Positions 11,250-21,256 of a stretch of 64,000 nucleotides of DNA are shown here, piece by piece (the first letter of the stretch is position 1; the number at the start of each line of letters is the position of its first letter). The notes under the pieces were generated by a model. That model ran no database searches and had not been told where the DNA came from. It was given only the letters and a program-made list of their open reading frames with translations. Both the position numbers and the translations under genes were made by a program. Source of the stretch: Chondrus crispus (Eukaryota > Rhodophyta > Florideophyceae > Gigartinales > Gigartinaceae); assembly GCF_000350225.1 (NCBI RefSeq), contig NW_005179026.1, positions 527,991 to 591,990 of the forward strand. The letters run 5' to 3'.

Positions 11250-12090
11250 CTACCCCTTCTCTCTAGCTTGTTCTGTGTGCGATTGAAATACTACACATGG
11301 CACCCAAACATTCGCAAGTGCTGCACATTGGGTACATTTCCAGTTATTGCTTAGATCGATGTCCTCATTTGGAGTTTGTGTTGCCCTGTCATGTTTCTGA
11401 GTGATGAATCGGTCATCACGGCTTCTGCCCAAAATTCTGGCGGTAGGGCAGACTGGTTCAGCATTGCTCTAACCATATTCATCAATGTCCTGTTCGTCCT
11501 TTCTGATATGCCGTTGTGTTGAGGAGTGTATGGAGCTGTACTTTCCCATACAATCCCATTTTCTTGCAAATATTCCGACAAAGCTACATATTCTCCACCG
11601 CTGTCTATCTACAACTTCTTTATTACAGCGTCGAACTGCTTCTCGAAAAATGTTTGGAAGTGTATGAATTTTTCCTTGACTTCTGATTTTTGTCGGATGA
11701 TATCTGTACTCAGATAGGAACTGTACCCATCTATGAAGGTGACAAAATATTTTCCGCCTCCCAAACTCTCTGTTGGGAATGGTCCACACACATCAGAAAA
11801 GATGACCTGTCAAGGTGCCCTTGATTAGAGGACTCGGGGCTTCAACGTTGACCGAGTCATTTTTCCAGCCTTGCAATCTTGGCAAGTATTTATATGAATT
11901 CCCTTATTTGTGTCTATTCCTGAAACTGTTTCAAAAGTTTCCATCTGCTTGATCGCCTTCTTGTCTTGGTGACCAAACCGTTGATGCTATAGACTTTGCG
12001 AATCTTTGGAAGGGATACTGGATTGGACAGTATGTGCGTGATCTGCTTTGCTACAGTACAACGGGATCGTATAGAGACCATTCTGCACCT
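11250..12090 (-). pseudogene. copia A GAG-preintegrase and integrase
   Basis: Around 11990 a phrase with W.HQRFGHQD and the downstream CQDCKAGK gives the HHCC finger. The core follows with CGPFPTESLGG (from about 11791), the phrase TPQHNGISERTNRT (about 11500, containing the catalytic Glu) and the ALPPEFWAEAV end. These words lie in at least three frames separated by stops, so this is a decayed integrase. Confidence 0.75.
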
Positions 12091-12105
12091 TTATGTTGTG
12101 CATAA

Positions 12106-12444
12106 TTAGCAGTCCTTTTTTATAGTGCAGTATCCATTCCGGAATGTTGTAGAGTAGCCGCCACGACTTAATTCATCACAAGAGATTAGGTTTGTATCAA
12201 GATTCGTAACGTACAGTACGTTTGTTAAGGCAATGCCCGTCTGTGGCTCCTTTGCATTACTAGAGATAAAAGCTGAACCACATCCCGCCGAAGAAAATTT
12301 TCTGCCATCTCCAATAATTCCTGTACTCTTGACGGAGATGTTGACGTTTTCCAAAATACTTCTCCTGTGTACCATGTGTTGTCTGGCTCCGGAATCAACA
12401 ATAAAACTCTCCACAACATCTCTGTTGATTGATGGTGCCGTCAT
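12106..12444 (-). pseudogene. copia A aspartic protease
   Basis: The frame contains FIVDSGARQHMVHRRS, the copia protease active site with its Asp intact, followed by the expected beta-rich stretch with GDGRKF and the phrase DTNLISCDELSRGG. It ends at an in-frame stop before the integrase finger. Known role: cleavage of the Gag-Pol polyprotein. Confidence 0.75.
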
Positions 12445-13260
12445 TGCATTCTCATGTGGTTCTTCGTACTTATGGAACTTACGTCGGTGACTGGAGTTTT
12501 GGTTATTATTTTTGTATCTATTATGTGGTTTTCCTTTAGAATGCCAGCAGGTACGCTTTATGTGACCTTTCTGACCACAGCCAAAACAAATGATTTCTTT
12601 CCTTCTGTTGAGCGCCTTGTCTCAGAAATCATTTTCTTACTTGTCATTTTCGAAACACTGAATTGACTCATACTCTTGCAGCAATCTGCTTGTTGCTGAA
12701 TCCCAGGTGAAATCGTCATCCTTCAAAGTCTGGAAGGCTGAAACCACAGAACCAAATGGCGATTTTTCCTTGTTGCCGAAACTAGCCAGCAAATTTGCCA
12801 CCTGAAACGATGATGGAACTGTACTATCCATAGACTCCAATCTATTGAATATGCTCTCCATTCGTCAATGTATTCAGACATTGACTTTCCAAGATTATAT
12901 CTCATGTAATGCAGCTCTGTCTGCAATTGCACTCTAGATGCAGGACTTTCTGTTGCGTAACGTTCGTTGAGATTTTTATACATCGCAGCAGGATCTTCTT
13001 CTCTGATAAAATTGTACGCAATGCTTTATCTCCCAAGCCCTGGACGATCAGGCTCCTAGCCTTTGCCATTCGCATTTTGTACTCAGCACTGCTCTGCAAA
13101 AATGTTGGCCCATCTGATGTGTCTCGTAGCACGACTTCCAAAAGTCCCCTTGATTCGAGCAACGCTTCCATTCACATAGACCATAAACTATAGCCTTCTC
13201 CGCGTTTTGCGCTAAACTTGGCAACGCGCTTGACATCCTCATCCATTTTGCACGCGGTCC
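12445..13260 (-). pseudogene. copia A Gag with zinc knuckle
   Basis: Pieces in several frames give a Gag domain, including ALRTILSEKKILLRC near 13060 and LHYMRYNLGKSMSEYIDEW near 12880. A CCHC knuckle lies near 12540-12610, with a basic stretch behind it leading into the protease. Stops and shifts occur near 12860, 12720 and 12640. The gene lies directly inside the 5' LTR and PBS at the right end of element A. Confidence 0.7.
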
Positions 13261-13270
13261 GTAGCACTGT

Positions 13271-13282
13271 GCGATGCTACCA
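13271..13282 (-). promoter_or_regulatory. primer binding site of element A (tRNA 3'-end type)
   Basis: Five bases inside the LTR the minus strand reads TGGTAGCATCGC. It starts with the TGG that pairs with a tRNA CCA end, so it looks like a conventional full-length tRNA primer site, unlike those of elements B, C and E. The tRNA is not identified. Confidence 0.5.
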
Positions 13283-13287
13283 AATTC

Positions 13288-13494
13288 TGTTGAAGAAAGT
13301 GGGGCTATCCTTCCTTGCCCTTTTATTTATCGTGGCTATTCGCGTATTTATACTACTACCACTTCCATGTTTTGTGGATGAACATGTGAAGCAGATGGGG
13401 GAAGCGTCGCGTAATTATTTCGTAAGCGTTCAGGACAGTAATAATTATTTTTTGACGTCCGACCCACTTGGTAAATTATTTGGCACTCCCATCA
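13288..13494 (-). repeat. 5' LTR of copia element A
   Basis: It is a 207-bp TG...CA segment matching 2325-2530. The target duplication ATATT follows at 13495-13499. Confidence 0.85.
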
Positions 13495-13499
13495 ATATT

Positions 13500-16400
13500 G
13501 CGCTTCGACATGCTCAGCCATTCTCCCCGTGCTCCGATGTATCCAAAAGCCCTGCCCACCTTCACCGCCGTTGGCTACCTATCTGGTATACAAACGTCTC
13601 TCGCCTGTTAAGATGTGTAGTACGCCTCATTCGACGCCTCACAACTGCACATCCCCCCTTTGCGCCACACGGCCCTCTGATCCGACGGTTCCGCCCCCTG
13701 GTTGCGCAGGTTTACGGACAGCCCACACTGAGTCCTGACGCTGTCGACCACCTGGAACAGCCGTTCTTTGAACTCCCTTTGGCGCTGCTTCGGCGTCTCT
13801 CATGGAGCACTGACGGAGGATTAGTCGGTCATGGAGCTCTTGTGGGGAAATTTGGTGTGTGAAGCCGATGGGAATCGCAAGAACCCACCCTCCTCGTTGC
13901 AAGGTTGGCCCAGAAAGGTTCATCCTAGTCGCATACATGGGCTTCTCGAGATGGGTTGTGATAAGGTTTCATCCAGTTGAGGTTTGTTTTGCGACTCTCG
14001 AGACAAAAAGTAAGGTGCTGCGCCAAGATTTTATCCCTAACCTCAACTAAAGCTGTACGTGCCCGTGCCGTACCTGGACTCGTCCACATGTGTACAGTGG
14101 AAAAGTGAGTACAGAGAACTGGTACCCAAGGGTACAGCAAGTGATTGTCCTTTTACGGAAAGTTACTGTTATGGGTGCCAATGTTGTAATTGCACTGTGC
14201 TGTGAGAGGAGCGATAGAATGAAAAAGTGAGGGGATTTTGCAGGGTTGCAACCTGCAACAGTATAATTGCACAGTGGCATTTTGACTACAGCTGCATATG
14301 TAGCCACAGTTGTTTCCGTTTAGGATAGCATGAATCGCTTTCGAGGACCACCACCACATTTCCTTCAGTTTTTATTATTATTGACTTCTTTGCTCTGGCA
14401 ACTATCATATTCCTCTCACATCCGCGTGTGCTTGAGACCAATAATCTTCCGTGGTTCCTATTCATCTGTGGAACATCTCAGCGAGGGCCCTGCGTGGGAC
14501 ATTCACCTTCGTCGCCAGTTGTGTAAATTTATGCTTTCCCGTATACAACAGTGGGACAACCCCTTTCATGTCTACAATGTGGCAAGCCTCTACGCACGCT
14601 CAGCACCCCGCGGTGCCTACATTCAAAGCATCAAAGCACTAGTGCGAGAGGTAGTCGATCTCTGATTCCGCACTGTTGCCAAAGGACATGTCCCAGTCTC
14701 GACACACCCAATCCCCACCTCGTGCATACCTGCCTCTATACGGCATCGACAACGAGTCTTTTTTACAGCCACCGACACCAAGGCTTTCTCTCTCTTCCCA
14801 CTTCCGCTGAAATCAACCCTAGATAAATCCATTCTTGGGTCTGTCGCACAGTGTGTAACGTTCCTCATTGCCCTCTGTTTCTTTAAAAGTCCCCACTTCC
14901 TCCCCTTGCATTCCCCTCCTGTTACTTTGTTCCACCATAATACCTCCTACCTGGGAGTGCCCTGCTTCTGAAACGACGTCCCTGTCTCATCAACCCCTCT
15001 GTGTTACCCAATCCGCAAACTACTCTCCATCATGCCTGGCACTGCATCATGCGATTCCAGCAAAAATATAATTTCCACAACGGCTGTCTATACTGCAAAT
15101 ACCACTCGACGCAGATCGCGCAGATCATGCCGTGCTGTCGGGTGACAAGGCACTATATTATGCTTCTACATGGCGAGCGTGTGATGATGCAGTTGAGCTT
15201 CCTTCAACGCTGATTTTCAGCTCTAACGCCCACTGAAAGAAGGAAACACATCCTTGCATCGTTTTGATCGTGTTTGTATCTCATAATCCGCAGAAAATGA
15301 GTCTTCAAAAGATGTTTGGATATCTTGTTGCCCGAAAGCAGGACGAGCGCTCCCCTGTGATCCCAGCCCTTTGCTCATATTCACCCCTTACAGGAAATTA
15401 CTTTGGTCAATGAGTTATTCCCTCTCTCGCGCTCACCTCATACACACTCGAGAAAGTTAACCTTACTAAGGACACGGCCTTTTTGTATGCGGCAAAGGGT
15501 TTTGAATTGAAAGCCCTTTGAAAGCGCCGCGGTGTCGGCTTTTGGCAAGGGAGGCTATCTTCTTTTCGGCTGAGGACAGCGACACCAATGTTGAGGGAGA
15601 AAACGTCGTTGATATGAATAATTTTAGATTTTGGTAGTGTCTTCTCTCACTGCTCAATGGTTTCTTGTTGCACGTATCTGGGAGATTTGCATGTCTCAAC
15701 ATTTGAACATCTGGCGGAGGGGCATATCTGATGTCTGACACGCAACCTGGCGGTTGGACACGCACCCCAAATGGAGATTTGGGGAATAGGGTCAGTGTGC
15801 GAATCAAGCGGTTTCTAGCTAGTTTCATTTCTCGTTCTATAACTTTTGCGTTGTCACTGAATTACAGAATATTGACACCTAGTCGATCGAGAGCAGCTGT
15901 GTTGATGCCGTTCATTGGCGCTCATCACGGGATTGTTCGAGTTAACCGTGCGTGATGGTACGAATCGGGGCTGGCGTCGAGGTCGTAAGAGGACAATTCA
16001 CTATATCCTCAACACCTAAATATCACCAACCTCGCCCTTGCTTGAGTAAGCAATAGGGGAGAGGGCGAGTGCTTGTTATGCGTTGAGGAAGTTCCGTCGG
16101 TTCTCAAACAATGAGAAGCATTGTTGTATTCAGTATATCCAAAAGAGTCGAGTACTTTCTTCTTCGCGCCACATCTTAACGAGGAACGACGTGTCAGTCC
16201 CAAGAAGAGGACACGATTTACCTTCATTTCTGCATATCTTGCTGGTTGCGATAAGTAGGTTTATATTTTACTTTCGGAGAGTGGACTCCGTTATTCGCTG
16301 ATTAAATGACTCCACTTCCTCTATTTTGCATCTTAGTCGCATCTTCTGAATCCTATTCCCAATTCCGTTCGTTTGAAGAATTAGATATTAATTTCGTATA

Positions 16401-17350
16401 CTTTCTGAGTGTTTCAGCAGACGTTGTCTTATAGTTTCAAGGAGCACCTTCTCCACTAAAAAACAACCGATGTATCACTGCAAGAACTTGCGGGACGAAC
16501 CGACTAGTTCGGATCTAATCATATTGTAATCAATACTCTCCTTTTTTCTTCTACAGTTGCATCGTTTGCCATTATTATTTTTGTCCAGAGCAATACTTTC
16601 CTTTTATTGGAGAGCTGACAGTACTGCTGTGCTTTGTCGTGCTTTGGGATTTGTCCTGGTCTGTGGAGAAGGTTCTTCTCCATCCCCGTTCTTATCGACC
16701 ATTGGGACATGCTTGAACCATCTGTGAGAGAACAATTTCTCTTGGGATCATAGTTGTCGTCTGCTTTTGCCTTCTATAGAGGCCTCAACTGTTATACACC
16801 ACCGTTTTGGGAAACCACTACACTCTAGTCATGAGCGTTATTTGCTTTCGCTTTCAACCTATTACGGGAGTCAGAAACCGTAGTGGGGGATCCACGTTTA
16901 GAAAACAATGACAATGCAGATTAACTACAGAGACGACATATCAACTTCTCAACCGCAAAAACTTTTTTGTGGTTGGGGCCTCTTATTACCCATAATGCTG
17001 AAGATTATAACAAGTCCTTTGATTGGAACTTACCTCTTTCTATTCTAAGAAACCTTGGCATCTCATCCAGAAAGTCGGAGCCTCTTCCACTCGGGGTAAA
17101 TAGTAAGATAATTGGGAGAGATGAAATAATTTCCACCACTAAAACACGCCTCGCAGATATAATCTATCCAAGAAGTATTCTGTTCTAATAACAAAACAAC
17201 CGCCCTCAAAAACTCCCGCGGTTTGGTGAACACTGACAAGTTGTCCACAGCTGTGCAATAAAACTCTAAGCTTACATCACCCTAGGCTTCTTCTCGGCAA
17301 ACCAAACCGCCTGGAATCGTCTCATCCCTGAACATCATGGACATCTTTGC
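13500..17350. other. long stretch without a supported gene
   Basis: I find no conserved domain, RNA gene or transposon end here. A frame with an ATG at 14330-14665 (111 codons) begins with a hydrophobic, signal-like segment, but nothing else supports it. From about 16250 on the sequence becomes AT-richer and leads into the promoter of the gene at 17474. Confidence 0.4.
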
Positions 17351-17353
17351 GCC

Positions 17354-17360
17354 TATATAA
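17354..17360 (+). promoter_or_regulatory. TATA box of the secreted-peptide gene
   Basis: TATATAA lies 114 bases before the ATG at 17474, a position that would give a 5' leader of roughly 85-90 bases. It is the best TATA box in the surrounding 4 kb. Confidence 0.55.
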
Positions 17361-17473
17361 GACATGACCGAACCAGTTACTTTGTCCTTCAATATCCCTC
17401 ACACCACAAATCATTCTCCAATCCAAATCAAAAAGCATCAAATCATCCGAAAAAGCGGGTCTACCTCTCCAGC

Positions 17474-17767
17474 ATGTTTCATCACCGCACATGTTTTCTC
17501 TTAGCCCTCCTGGTCCTGGTCACGGTCGCCTTTGCTTTGAATGACAAGCGCGTCGGGGAAGACACCTCCATTCAACGAGATGCCGCGGAGGACATGGAAG
17601 TTGCCGAACGATCGAATAAAATATGTCCGTGCCATTGCTTCAGACGCAAGAGACATGCTCAAATTCAATGCCGCAGGTATCCGTATTTCAAATATTGCCA
17701 TGTCTTTGGAAAAATAATGCATCGTTATCCGTACTACGGATGGTGGTGCTGCTATCGTCATCACTAG
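17474..17767 (+). CDS. small secreted Cys-rich basic peptide precursor
   Basis: The 97-residue frame has the layout of a secreted pre-pro-peptide. A short charged start and a strong hydrophobic core (residues 8-22, LLALLVLVTVAFA) form a signal peptide. An acidic spacer with a Lys-Arg pair (about 23-48) follows. The last part (about 50-97) is strongly basic and contains seven cysteines, including a CPCHC cluster and a Cys-Cys pair, plus many Arg, His and Tyr. A TATA box lies upstream and AATAAA 250 bases downstream, and no intron is needed. I do not recognise the family. The acidic pro-part with a cationic Cys-rich end resembles antimicrobial or signalling peptides in layout only. An odd cysteine count suggests a free thiol, a dimer or metal binding. 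Confidence 0.6.
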   Translation: MFHHRTCFLLALLVLVTVAFALNDKRVGEDTSIQRDAAEDMEVAERSNKICPCHCFRRKRHAQIQCRRYPYFKYCHVFGKIMHRYPYYGWWCCYRHH

Positions 17768-18017
17768 GACTTCTCGCTGAGGTATCCGCACCACCGAGAT
17801 TGCAGTTGTTAGAATGGACTCAAGGGGTCACAATGGGATTATCAACTACTTTGTTTGCCTGGAAGTCGACGATAGCTGTTTCAGTCTGAAGGCCAATACT
17901 TCGCAGAACAAGTTCAATTCCCTTTCATGAAGTGTAGTTGCTCGTAAAATTACCCTTGCAGGGTATCTTTAGTTGGTAGTGTGTGTGGGCATCGCGATGC
18001 AAACCTTTGCAGTTTCA

Positions 18018-18023
18018 AATAAA
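18018..18023 (+). terminator. possible poly(A) signal
   Basis: AATAAA lies 251 bases after the stop of the secreted-peptide gene and just before the left end of element D. It is the first canonical signal on that strand. Confidence 0.35.
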
Positions 18024-18034
18024 GGCGATGACAA

Positions 18035-18224
18035 TGTGCTTAAGGAACGATACCTCGTTTATTCCGCAATCTAGCTCTCGCTTCCTTAAGACTATCGGCC
18101 CTGCGCCGTCGCCTGTGGGTGACATTGCGTGGTGTACTTTGTGTGCACGTGTGCATGTGTATGGGTATTATCACTCTTGTTCTGTGAGCGCTGCGACGAC
18201 TGCGGTCTTATGGGTATTATCACA
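18035..18224 (-). repeat. 3' LTR of copia element D
   Basis: On the minus strand the tract GGGGGGAA is followed by TGTGATAATACCCATA..., a textbook polypurine tract and LTR start; this fixes the right boundary at 18224. The left boundary is placed at TGTGCTTAAGG (18035) and is less certain. An internal block (TATGGGTATTATCAC) occurs twice, near 18160 and 18210. It is related to the LTR of element E. Confidence 0.55.
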
Positions 18225-18239
18225 TTCCCCCCGTCGTCG

Positions 18240-18975
18240 TGGCGCGATCTTTCTGATGAGGGCAGGGGCGGGGGGTTGCACACCTGCTATTTTTTGTCAG
18301 GTGTGTGAATGGTGTTGGCGATAGCGGTTTCGTGAGTATTTCCGTGAGCATTTCCTGCGTCTGTTTGTGACGGGTGCTGATGGCGTTCGCGCGTGTCTGA
18401 TGGGAGAGATAGTGATGCCTGAAGTCTATGAACTTGCGGTGTTTTGTTGATCCGCTGTTCTTTGCAACTCGTATGGCTGACTGGTTATCGATGTGAAAGG
18501 GGGTGGCTTTCGGTGGCAGCATCCTGATATCATTGAGCATTCTTCTGATCTAGGTTGTTTGCTGCGCTGCTGTGGTGGCAACAATATACTCGGTTTAACG
18601 TGTCGACAGCGGGGTGATCGATTGTTTGAGTGATCCCCAGAAGATGGGTGTGCCGCTGTACAAATGGATCATGCCAGATATGGATTTGCTGTCTGTTACG
18701 GTTGCAGCAAAGTCTGCGTCGCTGTATGTCTCTAGCAGGTTCGGTATGGCATTCGGTTGCCATTTGTGATTTCCAGCCTTCAGTACGATGCCATACGTTG
18801 ACGTGTGTTTGAGATGACGTATGAGGCGCCTTAGTGTGTTCCAAAACCGCGTGGTGGGCGCTTTTGCTGCTACTGATAAGCGGTTGGCGACGAAGTAAAT
18901 GTCTGGTCGCGTGAAGTCCGCAATGTATTTGATGTCACCGAGCAGCTGTTGATACGTTTGGGTGACATGGGGCAT
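18240..18975 (-). pseudogene. copia D RNase H
   Basis: Three overlapping frames give an RNase H: YSDADFAATVTDSKSISGMI, then FHIDNQSAIRVAKNSGSTKH and a C-terminal part ending before the LTR. The catalytic acidic residues that can be read are present. The pieces are out of frame near 18540 and 18600. Confidence 0.7.
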
Positions 18976-19770
18976 GGATTCGTCCTCGATGGGTCCATTC
19001 CGCTATGTCTTGTCGTTGCCGGGCGTCGGCGTGCTGTTGCATGGGTCCATTGCCGACGTTTTTACGAAATACTGTATTGCTGCCGGCTGTGAGGCGGGAA
19101 TCTATCCATCCTAGAGCCTTTTCACAGTTTAACCAAGTAGTTGTTTTGGTTCTCCCAATTTTTGATGTCAAACGCAGTAGCAAATATGTCTGCGAATTGG
19201 TTTTGTAATTTTTTGACGTACTTATGATGACTAAGTCGTCCATGCTGATGGAGATGATGATGATGTGGTCATTTTCTCGTTTGTGGAATAGGCACATATC
19301 AGCTTCCGATTGATGGAATCGGTGTTTTTGAGGAGTGTGAACACTGCGCTGAGGTACGTGTGCCCTGCTCCCGGTGTACCGTACATGCTTTTGTTCAGTC
19401 TGCCCTCCTAGTGTGGGTGGGCATATGTCCCGCCGAATCGCGGGTGCTGGCGTACGTACACGGTTTCACTGCCAGAGTGGTCAAATTTCTCGGGTAATTA
19501 CGCTGCCTTCATGTCTATGTGGGCAATGTGCATTTGGGATGCTGCAGCGATGGCGAGGAGGAGCCGAACGGTGGTTTTATCCGCCATGTACGTCGTGGTT
19601 TTGTCAAGGTTGAAGTGTACATGGAGGATCATCCTGTCTCCTCTAGCAGAGCGTCTTGCTTTTCTTTCAATGATTTGCCCTTTTGTATTTCTTATGTACC
19701 GGTATCCCCTTGTGAGTGGGATGGTTTTCGCTGCATCGGGGATACGGTGGGAGGGGAGCCATGTGACCAC
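18935..19770 (-). pseudogene. copia D reverse transcriptase
   Basis: The N-terminal part (19498-19770) contains the ARGDRMILHVHF phrase and ends at HIDMKAA with the first catalytic Asp. The C-terminal part (18935-19297) carries the box SISMDDLVIIS. Both Asp residues of the xxDD pair are intact, but Ser-Met stands where most copia RTs have Tyr-Val. The two parts are separated by a region with stops. Confidence 0.7.
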
Positions 19771-20640
19771 TTTTGTTTGTCCAAGTTGTCGAGCTCTTTA
19801 TCGTGAGCTTGTGCCCAAAGCTTGGCATCCGGATAATTTTTTGCTTGGCCATGGTGCATGGGTGCCGGGGTTGTGTGTGTGATTTGGGTGGGGGTTGGCT
19901 TTGGGGTGAAGGCTTTGAATACAACGTGGACGTTGTGATTTGGGTCGAGCTCTTTGTGATAGACATTGAAGTCTACTGTGCGCACGCGTCGTGTTGTGCC
20001 GTCGGTGGTGTTTATTACGACTATGTTCCGTGCGTCAGTGGCATAGAGATATCTTCCTGGGATAGGTCTGTGCTGCAGTTTGTGCACTTTTGTTGTACCT
20101 GTGCCTTTGGGTACATGCCCTAGTTGGCCAAATATGACGAACTGGGGGACTTGTGGCGTGCATCCGTGCCATATTGTGCTTGGTATTTCTCCTGTTCCCA
20201 GGTGTATTGTGTGGTTGTATTTGAACGCGGTATCCTTGACTGCATCCTCCCAGTGTTCATTTGGGAGTCCACTGTGATGTAGCGCTGATCGTGCGGCATT
20301 GAGAATCGTGCAGTTTACTCTTTCAGCGATGCCATTTTCCTGCTGTGAATATGTTACTGTAGTGGTGTGACTGACATTGTGGTTGTTGTATATGTCTTGG
20401 GATGTGCGTGATAGGTACTCCTTGGCGTTGTCAGTGTGCACTATCCTTGGTCTGTGCATTCTGATTTTCGCGATGTGTTTGAGTACATTGTCCATGTGGT
20501 CCTGTGTTTCGTCTCTCTTCTTCAAGAACGTCAGTATTAGGTACCTATAGTTGGTGTCAATTATTGTCATGAGGTATCTATGGCCTTGCCTTGAGCGAGT
20601 GGGGAACGGTCCGCAGATGTCACTGCTGAGGGCTTCTCCT
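19770..20640 (-). pseudogene. copia D integrase
   Basis: The frame 19692-20570 reads the integrase core: LMTIIDTNYRYLILTFL, TDNAKEYLS and QQENGIAERVNCTIL. The first catalytic Asp (SSDICGPFPTRS) lies just upstream in another frame near 20610. The GAG-preintegrase histidines and the CTSCAAAK cysteines lie at 20679-20830. The domain is complete in wording but broken in frame. Confidence 0.75.
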
Positions 20641-21256
20641 GTGCCATAGTTGTGGTGCTTGCGCTGATGTCGTGCAGCCTACAGTTTTGCTGCTGCACAG
20701 CTCGTGCACATGATTCGTGGGGTTGGCCTGGCGAGTGACGGTGGGAGGTTCGGTGATACTTTTCTTTTTGCCATTTGCTGGATTGTTGAGGGGCGGACAT
20801 GATTGAACACCATATGCCAATGATGGTGGTTATGTTGGGTTCCCTCGTTTACGGTTTTGGTGGGGGATGGTTCAGGTTTGTGTTGCGTCATTCTTGAGCT
20901 CTTGTACTGGCCAGGCGGGGTGCGTGTTGTCGGGAGGGATGTGGGTTTGGGTGTCCTCTGTGCTTTTGGGATGAGGGTCTTCTCTGTTTGGCATTGTTTT
21001 GTTTGTTCATCATTGCTCTTGCTGCCCTGGCTTAAGCGACATTACGTTGACTTCGCGTCGTTCCCGCCTTATTGCTCCTCGGATCTCCGAGATTACGTCA
21101 CCCTACGGGACACTCCCGTTGGTGACCTACCTCACGTAATTATCACGCGAGACCGCAAAAACCGACTTCGAGTCGTACCTTCCTCGCTCAAAGCGAGTAC
21201 CTTGCCCTCCTGACCGTCGCCCTCCGGGGTTACCGTCTGGAGATATATACCCGACC

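Larger units (their letters stand above)
2325..13494 (-). mobile_element. Ty1/copia element A, minus strand, split by later insertions
   Basis: Two LTRs (2325-2530 and 13288-13494) of 206 and 207 bp differ at about six positions plus one indel. They are flanked by the same 5-bp target duplication ATATT at 2320-2324 and 13495-13499, which shows that they are the two ends of a single insertion. On the minus strand the order is LTR, PBS, Gag, protease, integrase, RT, RNase H, LTR, the Ty1/copia order. The RNase H frame is cut in two: its N-terminal part ends near 9437 and its last 75 or so codons lie at 2512-2749. Everything in between was inserted later. The internal frames carry many stops and shifts, so the element is dead. 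Confidence 0.85.
18035..21036 (-). mobile_element. copia element D, minus strand, 5'-truncated
   Basis: The 3' LTR (18035-18224) is followed, on the minus strand read backwards, by RNase H, RT, integrase and the GAG-preintegrase finger. The recognisable sequence stops near 21036, before protease, Gag and a 5' LTR. The coding part is closest in wording to element C (SMDD-type RT box). Stops and shifts break the frame at least at 18540, 18600, 18940, 19300-19500 and 20570. Confidence 0.75.
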
